DNA of 28,930 nucleotides from contig JAEZUZ010000027.1 in assembly GCA_023443345.1 (NCBI GenBank), forward strand, positions 1 to 28,930. Direction: 5' to 3'. The position numbers and the translations under genes are program-made. The notes under the pieces were generated by a model. It was not told the origin of the DNA. It saw only the letters and a program-made list of their open reading frames with translations, and did not search any database. This DNA comes from Bacillota bacterium (GTDB taxonomy: Bacteria; Bacillota; Clostridia; Peptostreptococcales; Acidaminobacteraceae). Of this stretch, positions 1 to 8,140 are shown in pieces (the first letter of the stretch is position 1; each line of letters opens with the position of its first letter).

Positions 1-571
1 AATCTAACATATGTGTATCAACTGCTCCAGGAGCTATTGCATTGACCCTAATATTAGTATTAAAAAGCTCTTTTGCCAAAGACTTTGTAAAGGACTCAAC
101 TGCTGCTTTTGTCATTGAATAATGAGACTCTAGCGCTGCACCAGATTTAGCAAAGCAGGATGACAGGTTTATGATATGACCCTTTTCAGATTTTGAAAAA
201 TAATTCAACATTTCTCTTGTTACATTTAAAAGACCAAATATATTTACATCTACTATTTCTTTCTCGTCTTCTAAACTTATATCCTGAAATAGTCCCCTCT
301 TTGCAATAGCAGCATTATTTATAAGTAGTTCTATATCTTTAAAATAGACTCTAACATCATTGATGGCTTTTTCTACTTCTTCAAATTTAGAAATATCTAC
401 TTTTAAAATTAAATGCTGAACTCCCAGTTCATCTAATTCTTCCTTTAATTTTCTAGCGTGATCATCACTATTTTTATAAAATCCAACTATGTTGTAATGC
501 GCCTTTGCAAATGTAATAGCACAGGCTCTTCCTATTCCTCTTGTAACCCCTGTTATAAGAACGCTACTCAT
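1..571 (-). CDS. Short-chain dehydrogenase/reductase (SDR), C-terminus cut by window edge
   Basis: I translated this by hand from the start codon at 569-571; about 190 residues are visible and the gene runs off the left edge. It is a classical SDR, an NAD(P)-dependent oxidoreductase. The TGxxxGIG nucleotide-binding motif lies at residues 7-14, NNAA at about 85-88, and the catalytic Ser138, Tyr151 and Lys155 (YSMTK) have canonical spacing. An NxxAPGAV stretch follows near the cut end. The start overlaps the stop of the upstream aldehyde dehydrogenase by 8 nt (ATGAGTAG), so the two are probably translationally coupled. The family resembles FabG-type 3-oxoacyl reductases, but the substrate cannot be told. 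A joint alcohol/aldehyde pathway with the dehydrogenase is only inference from coupling. Confidence 0.88.
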   Translation of the reverse strand, partial: MSSVLITGVTRGIGRACAITFAKAHYNIVGFYKNSDDHARKLKEELDELGVQHLILKVDISKFEEVEKAINDVRVYFKDIELLINNAAIAKRGLFQDISLEDEKEIVDVNIFGLLNVTREMLNYFSKSEKGHIINLSSCFAKSGAALESHYSMTKAAVESFTKSLAKELFNTNIRVNAIAPGAVDTHMLD

Positions 572-1967
572 CTATATATACCGATTTAGTCTGTAGACAG
601 GCGTCTAGTCCATAAATACCTAACTCTCTTGATATTCCAGACATTTTATAACCGCCAAAAGGACTTGTCCCATCCTTGGCTTTACCATTTATAAGAACGT
701 CTCCCGCCTCAATATACCTAGCTATATCAAGTGCTAAATCTCTATGGGCAAAGATTGCTGAAGAAAGACCATAATCTGTATCATTAGCCACCTCTATTGC
801 TTCTTTTACATCTTTGACTTTTATCACACAGACAACTGGACCAAATATTTCATTTCTTGCAATTTCCATACTATTATCAACATCAATAAATACTGTAGGT
901 TCAACAAAGTATCCCTTGCTTGAATCGTAGTTTCCACCTAAGAATAGAGTTGCTTCTTTTTTCCCTAATTCTATGTACTTTACAACTTGGTCAAACTGAG
1001 CTTTTGAGTGTACAGGTCCAACTCTATTTTCTTCATCCCAAGGATTTCCGTACTTAAAGCTTTCATGGACTTTCTTAACTGCCTCTAAAAATTCATCATA
1101 TTTACTTTCTAATACTATAGCTCTTGATAGACACGAACATGTCTGTCCTGTATTTCTAAAACAAGAGGTGAGAGATGTCTGAGCCGCTTTTTCAACATCT
1201 GCACCATCTAGAACTAACATAGGAGATTTTCCTCCAAGTTCAAGAACTAAATGCTTGACATTATTTTTAGCATAATCATACATATCTTGTCCTACTTGAG
1301 TTGAGCCAGTAAATGATATGGCATCAACTAACTTGTGCTTAGCTAGATAGCTTCCTATTGAAGACCCTCCACCTTGGACAAGATTTACAACACCCTTAGG
1401 AAATCCAGCTTCATCTGCAATCTCAATGAGCTTTATAGCACTTAGTGGCGTAGAACTTGCTGGCTTAACTACACATGTATTTCCTGCTAGTATTGCTGGG
1501 ATTATCTTTCTAGTTATCTGCATTATCGGATAATTCCAAGGAGAAATGCAGGCAAATACTCCATATGGTTCTTTATAAACTATCGATGTTTTCATCTTAT
1601 GAGAAAATTTAAAGTCTTTTATTTGATCAAGAAGAACTTCAATCTCTGTAAGAGGCCACTCTATTTGTGAAAATGAGCTAGATTTTGCAACCCCAAATTC
1701 ATCTATCAAAGTCTTTCTTAGTTCTTCAAATTTTCCTCTATATATTTCTACAAATTTCTTTACATACTTTATTCTTTCTTCTAGATCTACAAACTTCCAA
1801 GTCTTAAATGCCTTTTTTGCACTTGTTACAGCTTCATCAACTTGTTCTTCTGTAGCACTAGTAATACTTGTTATCTTTTCAAAATTGGCTGGATTAAAAA
1901 TTTCTATTTCTTTTCCCTTGGCATCCACCCATTGTCCATCTATATACAATTGATTATTATGTTTCAT
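564..1967 (-). CDS. NAD(P)-dependent aldehyde dehydrogenase
   Basis: This 467-residue protein is a full-length member of the aldehyde dehydrogenase superfamily, which oxidises aldehydes to carboxylic acids in the cytosol. The oxyanion Asn is in SPWNYP (Asn145), the cofactor-binding GSTxVG at about 221-226, the general-base Glu243 in LELGGKSP, and the catalytic Cys277 in GQTCSC. The C-terminal SPFGGYKMSG segment is also typical. The start has a GGAGGA ribosome site just upstream. It is the first gene of a two-gene unit with the SDR. A TATATT box at about 1986-1991 could be its -10, but no good -35 is visible. Substrate is unknown; family members act on a wide range of aliphatic, aromatic and semialdehyde substrates. 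Confidence 0.93.
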   Translation of the reverse strand: MKHNNQLYIDGQWVDAKGKEIEIFNPANFEKITSITSATEEQVDEAVTSAKKAFKTWKFVDLEERIKYVKKFVEIYRGKFEELRKTLIDEFGVAKSSSFSQIEWPLTEIEVLLDQIKDFKFSHKMKTSIVYKEPYGVFACISPWNYPIMQITRKIIPAILAGNTCVVKPASSTPLSAIKLIEIADEAGFPKGVVNLVQGGGSSIGSYLAKHKLVDAISFTGSTQVGQDMYDYAKNNVKHLVLELGGKSPMLVLDGADVEKAAQTSLTSCFRNTGQTCSCLSRAIVLESKYDEFLEAVKKVHESFKYGNPWDEENRVGPVHSKAQFDQVVKYIELGKKEATLFLGGNYDSSKGYFVEPTVFIDVDNSMEIARNEIFGPVVCVIKVKDVKEAIEVANDTDYGLSSAIFAHRDLALDIARYIEAGDVLINGKAKDGTSPFGGYKMSGISRELGIYGLDACLQTKSVYIDE

Positions 1968-2002
1968 TTATCCTCCTTTTTGAAAAATATACCCATTAAA
2001 GA

Positions 2003-2032
2003 AATAAAAAAAGCAGTTAGCCTGCTTTAAAA
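2003..2032 (-). terminator. Rho-independent terminator after the Sel1-repeat gene
   Basis: Hairpin with arms AAAGCAG (2010-2016) and CTGCTTT (2022-2028) around a 5-nt loop, followed in the minus direction by a T-rich run (2003-2009). The right arm overlaps the stop codon of the Sel1-repeat gene (2027-2029), so the gene ends inside its own terminator. Confidence 0.8.
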
Positions 2033-2851
2033 ATTTATAAGTTTTTTTCTAGCTTCATCATTATATTCAGACGAACTTTCAAACCACTTCTTTGCTAATT
2101 CTAAATTTTTCTCTGTTGCAAGTCCGCTTTCATAATAACAACCTAAATGATACTGTGCATCCCTATCTCCAAGTATTGATAGGTTCTGCCAATATTTAAT
2201 AGCTTGATCATACTGTTTTAGAGAATGGTGTAGATTTGCTAACGCATAATTTGCTCTGTTTAGATGATTTGTAAATGGACTTGCTGCTGCTATCTTATAC
2301 CACTTTTTTGCTGTCTCTACAGACTTTTTGACACCTTCTGCCTTTTCATACATCTTTCCTAAAAGATAACAAGCTGGCGCATATAAATTCATAGCTGCTC
2401 TTGTAAGCCAATATAGAGACTTATCTAATGAGCAAAAACCATTTATTCCTTGTCTATATAGATAACCTAGTTCGTATTGAGCATTGACTAATCCTTGGTT
2501 GGCAGCTGATGTAAGCCACTTGATAGCCCCCTCTCCATCACATTCAATAACACACATATGTCCTAAAATAAATGCTGCTGCTGAAAATCCATTGTTTGAC
2601 GCCAATTCAAGCAATTCCTTAAAATTACTCTCAACATATCCTTTTTCATGTGCATAAAGCAGTGCGTCCTGTCTGTGATGCATTATTGCCATTTTTATAT
2701 AGTAATCTCTACTTGATTTATCTTTTGATTTTTTTATTGAATATTTGTATAATTCATCCTCTGTTGGATATTCTTCTAATAACCTATCTATAATATCTTG
2801 AGAAACTTGTTCATTTTTTCTTAGTTTACTTATAACTGTACAAATGTTCAT
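2027..2851 (-). CDS. Sel1-like (SLR/TPR) repeat protein
   Basis: This 274-residue protein is built of helical Sel1-type repeats from about residue 85 to the end. At least five units are recognisable by patterns such as A..LG..Y..G and A..W...A (for example NAQYELGYLYRQG, ACYLLGKMYEKAEG, DAQYHLGCYYESG, AKKWFESS). Such solenoids are protein-protein interaction scaffolds; no enzymatic domain is visible. There is no signal peptide or membrane segment, so it is probably cytosolic. It is monocistronic, with its own promoter and terminator. The specific partner or role cannot be deduced. Confidence 0.8.
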   Translation of the reverse strand: MNICTVISKLRKNEQVSQDIIDRLLEEYPTEDELYKYSIKKSKDKSSRDYYIKMAIMHHRQDALLYAHEKGYVESNFKELLELASNNGFSAAAFILGHMCVIECDGEGAIKWLTSAANQGLVNAQYELGYLYRQGINGFCSLDKSLYWLTRAAMNLYAPACYLLGKMYEKAEGVKKSVETAKKWYKIAAASPFTNHLNRANYALANLHHSLKQYDQAIKYWQNLSILGDRDAQYHLGCYYESGLATEKNLELAKKWFESSSEYNDEARKKLINF

Positions 2852-2871
2852 ATCTCCCCTTTTCCAAGGGT

Positions 2872-2880
2872 ATTATATCA
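2872..2880 (-). promoter_or_regulatory. Extended -10 promoter for the Sel1-repeat gene
   Basis: On the minus strand TGATATAAT gives a consensus -10 hexamer (2872-2877) with the TGn extension. No strong -35 lies 16-18 nt upstream. It is followed by a GGGGAG ribosome site next to the ATG at 2851. Confidence 0.6.
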
Positions 2881-2950
2881 TACACACATTGATATTAAAG
2901 GAATTTACAATCATTTTACTATTTTGAAATATATTTTTTAATTTTCTATA

Positions 2951-2981
2951 AAAAAATACAGAGGTGTATTACACCTCTGTA
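2951..2981 (-). terminator. Terminator after pyruvate phosphate dikinase
   Basis: A perfect 11-bp stem, TACAGAGGTGT (2957-2967) and ACACCTCTGTA (2971-2981), with a 3-nt loop. In the minus direction it is followed by seven T residues (2951-2957). It lies 13 nt past the dikinase stop codon. Confidence 0.92.
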
Positions 2982-2994
2982 CTAATATTTCTTT

Positions 2995-5610
2995 TTATTC
3001 TTCTTTAGAATTTAAAATAGTTGCTTGTGCTGCAGCTAATCTAGCGATTGGAACTCTAAATGGAGAGCAAGATACGTAATTTAAACCTACTTTATGGAAG
3101 AATTGAATTGAGTGTGGATTTCCTCCGTGCTCACCACATACTCCAAGCTTTAATTTTGGCTTAGTCTCTCTACCTAAGCGTGCTGCCATTTCTACCAATT
3201 TACCTATACCATGAGTATCTAATTGCTCAAACGGACTCTTTGTGAGTATTCCCTTTTCTGTATATTCTGATAAAAATTTTCCACTATCATCTCTAGAAAA
3301 ACCAAATCCCATTTGAGTCATGTCATTTGTTCCAAAACTAAAGAACTCTGCTTCCTTGGCTATTTCATCAGCTAAAAGTGCAGCTCTAGGTATTTCTATC
3401 ATAGTTCCCACTAGATACTTAACTTCTTTTGACTGCTCTTTTAGAACCTGATTTATTTCTTCTATTATCTCATCTTTGACAATTTTAAGCTCTTTAGCAT
3501 CTCCAACAAGAGGTATCATTATCTCACATACCATGTCATTGTCATCTACTAGACAAGCAGCTTCAATAATTGCTCTTGCCTGCATTCTATAAATTTCTGG
3601 GAAAGTTATTGCAAGTCTACAGCCTCTATGACCTAACATTGGATTTACTTCATGAAGGTCATCTATTCTCTTTCTCAATCCCTCATAACTTAAATTCATA
3701 ATCTGCGCTAACTCTTCAATATCTTCCTTCTTAACTGGTAAAAATTCATGAAGAGGTGGATCTAATAGTCTTATTGTAACAGGCTTGCCCTTCATAACTT
3801 CATATATTTCTTTAAAATCCTGTCTTTGAAGTGGAAGAATTTTCTTAAGAGCTTCTTTCCTTTCCTCTATGGTATCAGATAGTATCATCTGTCTAACTTT
3901 TGTAATTCTATCTTCTTGGAAAAACATATGTTCAGTTCTACATAATCCAATACCTTGAGCCCCAAATTCAAGTGCTATATTTGCATCTCTAGGTGTATCT
4001 GCATTAGCTCTTACTTCAATATTTCTTATCTCATCGGCCAATTCCATAATTGTCCTATAATCTTGAGATAGCTCAGGACTCACCTTCTTAATATCTCCCT
4101 TATAAACTTTACCGGTGCTTCCGTTTATTGAAATAAATTCTCCTTCTCTTATATCTCCATTTTTGGTTCTAATTGTCTTTGATTCATAGTCAACTCTAAT
4201 TTCTGAAGCACCAGCTACACAGCATTTTCCCATTCCTCTTGCTACTACAGCAGCATGAGAAGTCATACCTCCTCTAGCTGTCAAAATACCTTCAGCAACC
4301 AACATCCCTTCTATATCTTCTGGTGATGTTTCCTGTCTAACTAATATAGCAGGTTCTAAAGCTTTATGTGCCTTTATTACATCTTCACTTGAGAAATAAA
4401 CTCTACCACTTGCTGCACCAGGAGATGCTGGAAGTCCCGTAGTTATTATTTCTGCTTCTTTTAAAGCTCTTTCATCAAATGTTGGATGGAGCAATTGGTC
4501 AAGTCTTTCTGGCTCAATTCTAAGTACAGCTTCTTCCTTAGAAATTTTGCCATCCCTATATAAATCTGCAGCTATTTTAAAGGCTGCAACAGAAGTCCTC
4601 TTTCCAGATCTAGTTTGTAATATATACAATTTCTTATTTTCAATGGTGAACTCTAGATCTTGCATATCTCTGTAGTGCTCTTCTAAATTGTCAGCTATTG
4701 TTTTAAATTGCTCATATACTTCTGGCATCATTTCTTCTAATTTATCTATTGTATGAGGAGTTCTAATGCCTGCAACTACATCTTCTCCCTGAGCATTTAT
4801 TAAAAATTCACCAAATAGCTTATTTTCTCCTGTTGAAGGATTTCTACTAAAAGCAACGCCAGTTCCGCTGTCATCTCCACTATTACCAAATACCATGCTT
4901 TGAACATTTACTGCTGTTCCTAAATCGTCAGCTATATTGCTCAATCTTCTATATACTACGGCCCTACTGTTATTCCAAGATAGAAAAACCGCCTTTATAG
5001 CATATGTCAATTGTACAAGTGGTTCCTGTGGAAAGTCTGAACCTGTCTCATTCTTATAAATATTTTTATATATGCCAATTAATTCTTTTAATAATTCTGC
5101 TGGAATATGTGCGTCATCTCTAACATCGGCTTTTATTCTCATTTTTGCCAATTCGTGTTCAAATTTTTCCTTTTCAACGCCCATTGCAACATCGCTAAAC
5201 ATCTGTATAAATCTTCTATAGCTATCATAGGCAAATCTAGGATTTCCTGTTAACTTAGCTAGCCCCTCAACAGACTCATCATTTAGACCTAGATTGAGTA
5301 TTGTATCCATCATTCCAGGCATTGAAAATACCGCACCACTTCTTACTGAAAAGAGAAGAGGGTTATTTGTATCAGAAAATTTCTTCCCAGTTTCCTGTTC
5401 AACCTTTAAAATATGTTCTTTTACTTCATCAATAAATCCATCCCAAAGCTTTTCTTCTTCAAGAAATCTATTGCAAGCCTGAGTTGTAATGGTAAAACCT
5501 GTCGGTACTGGCAAACCTATCTTAGTCATTTCTGCTAAGTTGGCACCTTTTCCTCCAAGTAATGACCTCATGTCCTTATTACCTTCATCAAAGTGATAAA
5601 CGTATTTCAT
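2995..5610 (-). CDS. ppdK: Pyruvate, phosphate dikinase
   Basis: Interconverts pyruvate + ATP + Pi with phosphoenolpyruvate + AMP + PPi in the cytosol. At 871 residues it has the usual full length. The N-terminal ATP-grasp part begins with GGKGANLAEM (19-28). The swivelling phosphohistidine domain has GGMTSHAAVVARGMG with the phosphorylated His452. The C-terminal TIM-barrel has CGEHGG with the catalytic Cys825. In anaerobes the enzyme often works in the glycolytic direction to save ATP through PPi, or for PEP synthesis; direction cannot be read here. AGGAGG lies 5 nt before the ATG. It sits between two terminators, so it is monocistronic. A GFGFSRDD motif near the C-terminus is intact. Confidence 0.98.
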   Translation of the reverse strand: MKYVYHFDEGNKDMRSLLGGKGANLAEMTKIGLPVPTGFTITTQACNRFLEEEKLWDGFIDEVKEHILKVEQETGKKFSDTNNPLLFSVRSGAVFSMPGMMDTILNLGLNDESVEGLAKLTGNPRFAYDSYRRFIQMFSDVAMGVEKEKFEHELAKMRIKADVRDDAHIPAELLKELIGIYKNIYKNETGSDFPQEPLVQLTYAIKAVFLSWNNSRAVVYRRLSNIADDLGTAVNVQSMVFGNSGDDSGTGVAFSRNPSTGENKLFGEFLINAQGEDVVAGIRTPHTIDKLEEMMPEVYEQFKTIADNLEEHYRDMQDLEFTIENKKLYILQTRSGKRTSVAAFKIAADLYRDGKISKEEAVLRIEPERLDQLLHPTFDERALKEAEIITTGLPASPGAASGRVYFSSEDVIKAHKALEPAILVRQETSPEDIEGMLVAEGILTARGGMTSHAAVVARGMGKCCVAGASEIRVDYESKTIRTKNGDIREGEFISINGSTGKVYKGDIKKVSPELSQDYRTIMELADEIRNIEVRANADTPRDANIALEFGAQGIGLCRTEHMFFQEDRITKVRQMILSDTIEERKEALKKILPLQRQDFKEIYEVMKGKPVTIRLLDPPLHEFLPVKKEDIEELAQIMNLSYEGLRKRIDDLHEVNPMLGHRGCRLAITFPEIYRMQARAIIEAACLVDDNDMVCEIMIPLVGDAKELKIVKDEIIEEINQVLKEQSKEVKYLVGTMIEIPRAALLADEIAKEAEFFSFGTNDMTQMGFGFSRDDSGKFLSEYTEKGILTKSPFEQLDTHGIGKLVEMAARLGRETKPKLKLGVCGEHGGNPHSIQFFHKVGLNYVSCSPFRVPIARLAAAQATILNSKEE

Positions 5611-5635
5611 TTCTCCTCCTTACATGTGATTTTAC

Positions 5636-5652
5636 TTTATTTTAACATAAAA
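5636..5652 (-). promoter_or_regulatory. Extended -10 promoter for ppdK, within a duplicated 17-nt element
   Basis: On the minus strand TGTTAAAAT gives a -10 of TAAAAT (5639-5644) with TGn extension, about 30 nt before the start codon. The surrounding 17 nt (5636-5652) are identical to 6355-6371, the promoter region of the neighbouring hydrolase gene. No clear -35 is visible. Confidence 0.6.
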
Positions 5653-5677
5653 AGAGAGAAATTTCTATTCCTCTCTT
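5647..5677 (-). terminator. Terminator of the small alpha/beta hydrolase gene
   Basis: An 11-bp stem containing one G-U pair (arms 5667-5677 and 5652-5662 on the plus strand) with a 4-nt loop. It ends in a short T run in the minus direction. The stem starts within the last codons of the hydrolase gene and contains its TAG stop (5665-5667). Confidence 0.8.
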
Positions 5678-6351
5678 ATCCAACTTGCACAAAGATCACA
5701 CCATATACCAACCTCTTTTGGATAATTCATGGCAAAACAACTTATTTCATCACATGTTGATAATGCGTGTTCTCCTCTATTAAACATATGTAGTTGTATA
5801 TCTATATTATTTTCCACTAATTTCTTAGCATACTCTAAATTATGTGAACTTAAAACAACTTCGTCAGTCCTTGTAAACCACATAAAAGTTCTAGGAATGG
5901 ATGGATGTATCAAATTTATTGGATCATAATTTTCATCGTAATCAGCAAGTACTCCATAGTCTACAATTTCAGCCTTTTTATTATGTTCATGCATTGCCTT
6001 CCAGTTAACAACAGGGTATGCAAGAATTTGTCCCGATACAGAAGGAGAATATTTTAAAGAAGTATAAAGTGCTGCCAGATGCCCTCCTGCGCTAAATCCA
6101 AGCAAATATATTTTTTCATGATCCTTCTTTAATTCTTCAATTACTTCTGAAAGCCTTTGAAGTAATTCTTTAAAGTCAACTCTAACCCCGACTTTGTAAA
6201 GATGCACATATGTATCTATACCAAGTGAACTGAACCTCTTTATAACAGGCATCTGATCTCTTACGGAGTGTAACATGTATCCTCCGCCTGGAAGAACTAA
6301 AATAGCCTGTTTTGATCCAATCTTTTCCTTATTTTTCAATAAATCTTTCAT
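5665..6351 (-). CDS. Small alpha/beta hydrolase (esterase-like)
   Basis: This 228-residue cytosolic serine hydrolase has an LPGGGY oxyanion motif (20-25), the nucleophile elbow GFSAGG (Ser87), a likely acid at Asp163 (RTDEVV) and the likely His195 (GEHALS). The layout matches the acetyl-xylan-esterase/BD-FAE-like branch of alpha/beta hydrolases that deacylate small esters. Substrate is unknown. No Shine-Dalgarno sequence precedes the ATG, and the best -10 box (6358-6363) lies exactly 6 nt before it, so the mRNA may be leaderless. The next in-frame Met falls after the oxyanion motif, so a later start would break the protein. It is divergent from the metal transporter, and no functional link is evident. 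Confidence 0.85.
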   Translation of the reverse strand: MKDLLKNKEKIGSKQAILVLPGGGYMLHSVRDQMPVIKRFSSLGIDTYVHLYKVGVRVDFKELLQRLSEVIEELKKDHEKIYLLGFSAGGHLAALYTSLKYSPSVSGQILAYPVVNWKAMHEHNKKAEIVDYGVLADYDENYDPINLIHPSIPRTFMWFTRTDEVVLSSHNLEYAKKLVENNIDIQLHMFNRGEHALSTCDEISCFAMNYPKEVGIWCDLCASWIREE

Positions 6352-6354
6352 ATA

Positions 6355-6371
6355 TTTATTTTAACATAAAA
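6355..6371 (-). promoter_or_regulatory. Candidate leaderless promoter of the small hydrolase
   Basis: On the minus strand TGTTAAAAT supplies an extended -10 (TAAAAT at 6358-6363). Counting the usual 6-7 nt to the transcription start places +1 at or next to the A of the start ATG (6351). The 17-mer 6355-6371 repeats 5636-5652 exactly. Confidence 0.5.
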
Positions 6372-6387
6372 TTTATCATAATTCTAT

Positions 6388-6416
6388 TTGATAATAGTTA
6401 TCATTTGTGATATACT
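6388..6416 (+). promoter_or_regulatory. Promoter of the metal ABC operon with Fur-family operator in the spacer
   Basis: TTGATA (-35, 6388-6393), 17-nt spacer, TATACT (-10, 6411-6416). The 15-mer TGATAATAGTTATCA (6389-6403) is an inverted repeat that matches the classical 7-1-7 Fur box TGATAATnATTATCA at all but one position, and it overlaps the -35 and spacer. Binding by a Fur, Zur or PerR-type metalloregulator would block RNA polymerase. Extra related half-sites occur at 6373-6378 (TTATCA) and as TGATAT/ATATCA at 6408-6413 and 6423-6428. Confidence 0.85.
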
Positions 6417-6444
6417 AAATTCATATCATATAACAGGAGGAAAT

Positions 6445-7410
6445 ATGAAAAAATTATTATTGTGCTCTCTTTTAGCAGCATGTCTAATTTTTACTGGCTG
6501 CCAAAACACAAAAGATAGCTCTAATACAAACGAAAACAAAGATACAACACAAACAACTACCCAGCCACAAGAAGAAAAGAAGACTGTAACAGTTACTACA
6601 TCTTTTCTATATGACATGGTAAACCAATTGGCAGGTGATTTAGTAAACAGAGAATTAATTATCCCTGCTGGAAGCGACCCACACATTTATGAACCAAAGC
6701 CTAGTGATTTAGATAAGCTAAATAAGGCTGATTTAGTCCTATATCACGGTCTTCACTTTGAAGGAAAGATGATAGAGGTTTTAGAGAGCAAGGGTAAATC
6801 TGTTTCAGCTAACTTCCCTAAAGAAAAAATAGGTGAAATGGAAGAAGATGGTCAAGTAGAAATAGACCCTCATTTCTGGTTTGATATTTCACTTTACAAA
6901 TTAGCTACAGAAGAAGCTTCTAAGCAATTAGAAGAATTACTACCTGAATCAAAGGATGTAATCAAAGCTAACTTAGAAAAGTATTTAGCAGAACTAGACA
7001 AGCTTGATCAGGAAAATAAGACAGCTCTTGATCAGATTTCTAAAGACAATAGATTCCTAGTAACTCCTCATGATGCATTTAATTATTTCTCAAGATGTTA
7101 TAATATAGAAGTAGTTGCTCCTCAAGGAGTAAGCACAGATTCTGAGGTTGCCAATAAGGATATCGAAGATACAGCTAAATTTATAGCTGATCATAAAATT
7201 AAGGCAATCTTTGCAGAATCAACTACATCACCAGAAAGAATGAAAAAATTACAAGAGGTTGTGAAATCATTTGGACACGATGTAAAAGTTGTAAGTGGAG
7301 AAGGACATGAGCTTTTCTCTGACTCTCTAGCTCCAGAAGGAGAAGATGGAGATACTTTCATCGACATGTACAGACATAATGTCAAATTGATCGTTGATAA
7401 CCTTAAGTAA
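6445..7410 (+). CDS. Metal ABC transporter substrate-binding lipoprotein (Mn/Zn/Fe type)
   Basis: This extracytoplasmic receptor delivers a divalent transition metal to the adjacent permease. I chose the ATG at 6445 (321 aa), because AGGAGG precedes it at ideal spacing and it opens a lipoprotein signal peptide with lipobox FTGC (Cys19). An in-frame ATG at 6388 lies inside the -35 box. A threonine/glutamine/asparagine-rich linker is followed by a cluster A-I (TroA/ZnuA/PsaA) fold. Likely metal ligands are the His of DPHIYEP, the His of DPHFWFD, the Glu of FAESTTSPE and an Asp near the end. The His-rich loop typical of many ZnuA proteins is absent, which leans towards Mn or Fe, but this is not proof. 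Confidence 0.93.
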   Translation: MKKLLLCSLLAACLIFTGCQNTKDSSNTNENKDTTQTTTQPQEEKKTVTVTTSFLYDMVNQLAGDLVNRELIIPAGSDPHIYEPKPSDLDKLNKADLVLYHGLHFEGKMIEVLESKGKSVSANFPKEKIGEMEEDGQVEIDPHFWFDISLYKLATEEASKQLEELLPESKDVIKANLEKYLAELDKLDQENKTALDQISKDNRFLVTPHDAFNYFSRCYNIEVVAPQGVSTDSEVANKDIEDTAKFIADHKIKAIFAESTTSPERMKKLQEVVKSFGHDVKVVSGEGHELFSDSLAPEGEDGDTFIDMYRHNVKLIVDNLK

Positions 7411-7426
7411 ATAGGAGGTCAAAACA

Positions 7427-8140
7427 ATGAAGGATATTATTGTTGAAGTTGAAGATTTGACTATGGCCTACCATGATCAACCTGTTCTTTGGGATAATGA
7501 TATCCAAATTGTTAGAGGTTCAAGAACTGCTATAATAGGACCTAATGGTGCTGGAAAATCAACACTTTTAAAAGGCATTTTAGGTTTACAAAAAAAATTA
7601 TCAGGGGTCGTCACTATTGACGGCCTTTCTGTGCAAAAAGCAAGAAATAAGATTTCTTACATGCCACAGAAAAATGCCGTAAACTGGGATTTTCCAACCA
7701 CAGTCTTTGATGTAGTTCTCATGGGTAGGTACGTCCACTTAGGATGGATTAAAAGGCCAAAAAAAGAAGATAAATTAATTGCTGAAAAAGCGCTAGAGAA
7801 AATGGGGATGCTTGAATTCAGAAATAGACAAATTTCTCAATTATCAGGCGGGCAGAGACAGAGAGTATTTATAGCTAGATCTATTGCAAGTAATGCTGAA
7901 ATATATTTTATGGACGAACCACTTGCTGGGGTTGATAAGATTACAGAGAAAGCTATAATGGACTTTATTAAAGATGCTCAGAAACAGAACAAAACATGTA
8001 TTGTTGTTCACCACGATCTAAATACAATAAGAGAATATTTTGATCATGTAGTGATGCTAAATAAAGTAGTAGTTGCGCAAGGCCCTGTCGAAGAAATTTT
8101 AACTCAAGAAAATCTAAACAGGACTTTTGGAGGTAGGTGA
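7427..8140 (+). CDS. Metal ABC transporter ATP-binding protein
   Basis: This 237-residue ATPase subunit powers the importer. Walker A is GPNGAGKST (38-46), the Q-loop follows at MPQKN, the signature is LSGGQ (139-143), Walker B ends in YFMDEP (160-165), and the H-loop His lies in VVHHDL. Length and motifs fit the TroB/MntB/ZnuC group. AGGAGG stands 8 nt before the start. The gene follows the binding lipoprotein by 16 nt, and its stop overlaps the next start (TGATG), so the four genes form one operon under the Fur-type box. Confidence 0.96.
   Translation: MKDIIVEVEDLTMAYHDQPVLWDNDIQIVRGSRTAIIGPNGAGKSTLLKGILGLQKKLSGVVTIDGLSVQKARNKISYMPQKNAVNWDFPTTVFDVVLMGRYVHLGWIKRPKKEDKLIAEKALEKMGMLEFRNRQISQLSGGQRQRVFIARSIASNAEIYFMDEPLAGVDKITEKAIMDFIKDAQKQNKTCIVVHHDLNTIREYFDHVVMLNKVVVAQGPVEEILTQENLNRTFGGR

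Noticed and set aside
6388..6444. A longer N-terminus for the metal-binding lipoprotein from the ATG at 6388
   Set aside because: That codon lies in the -35 box of the promoter, has no ribosome site, and would put 19 residues before a perfect lipoprotein signal peptide.
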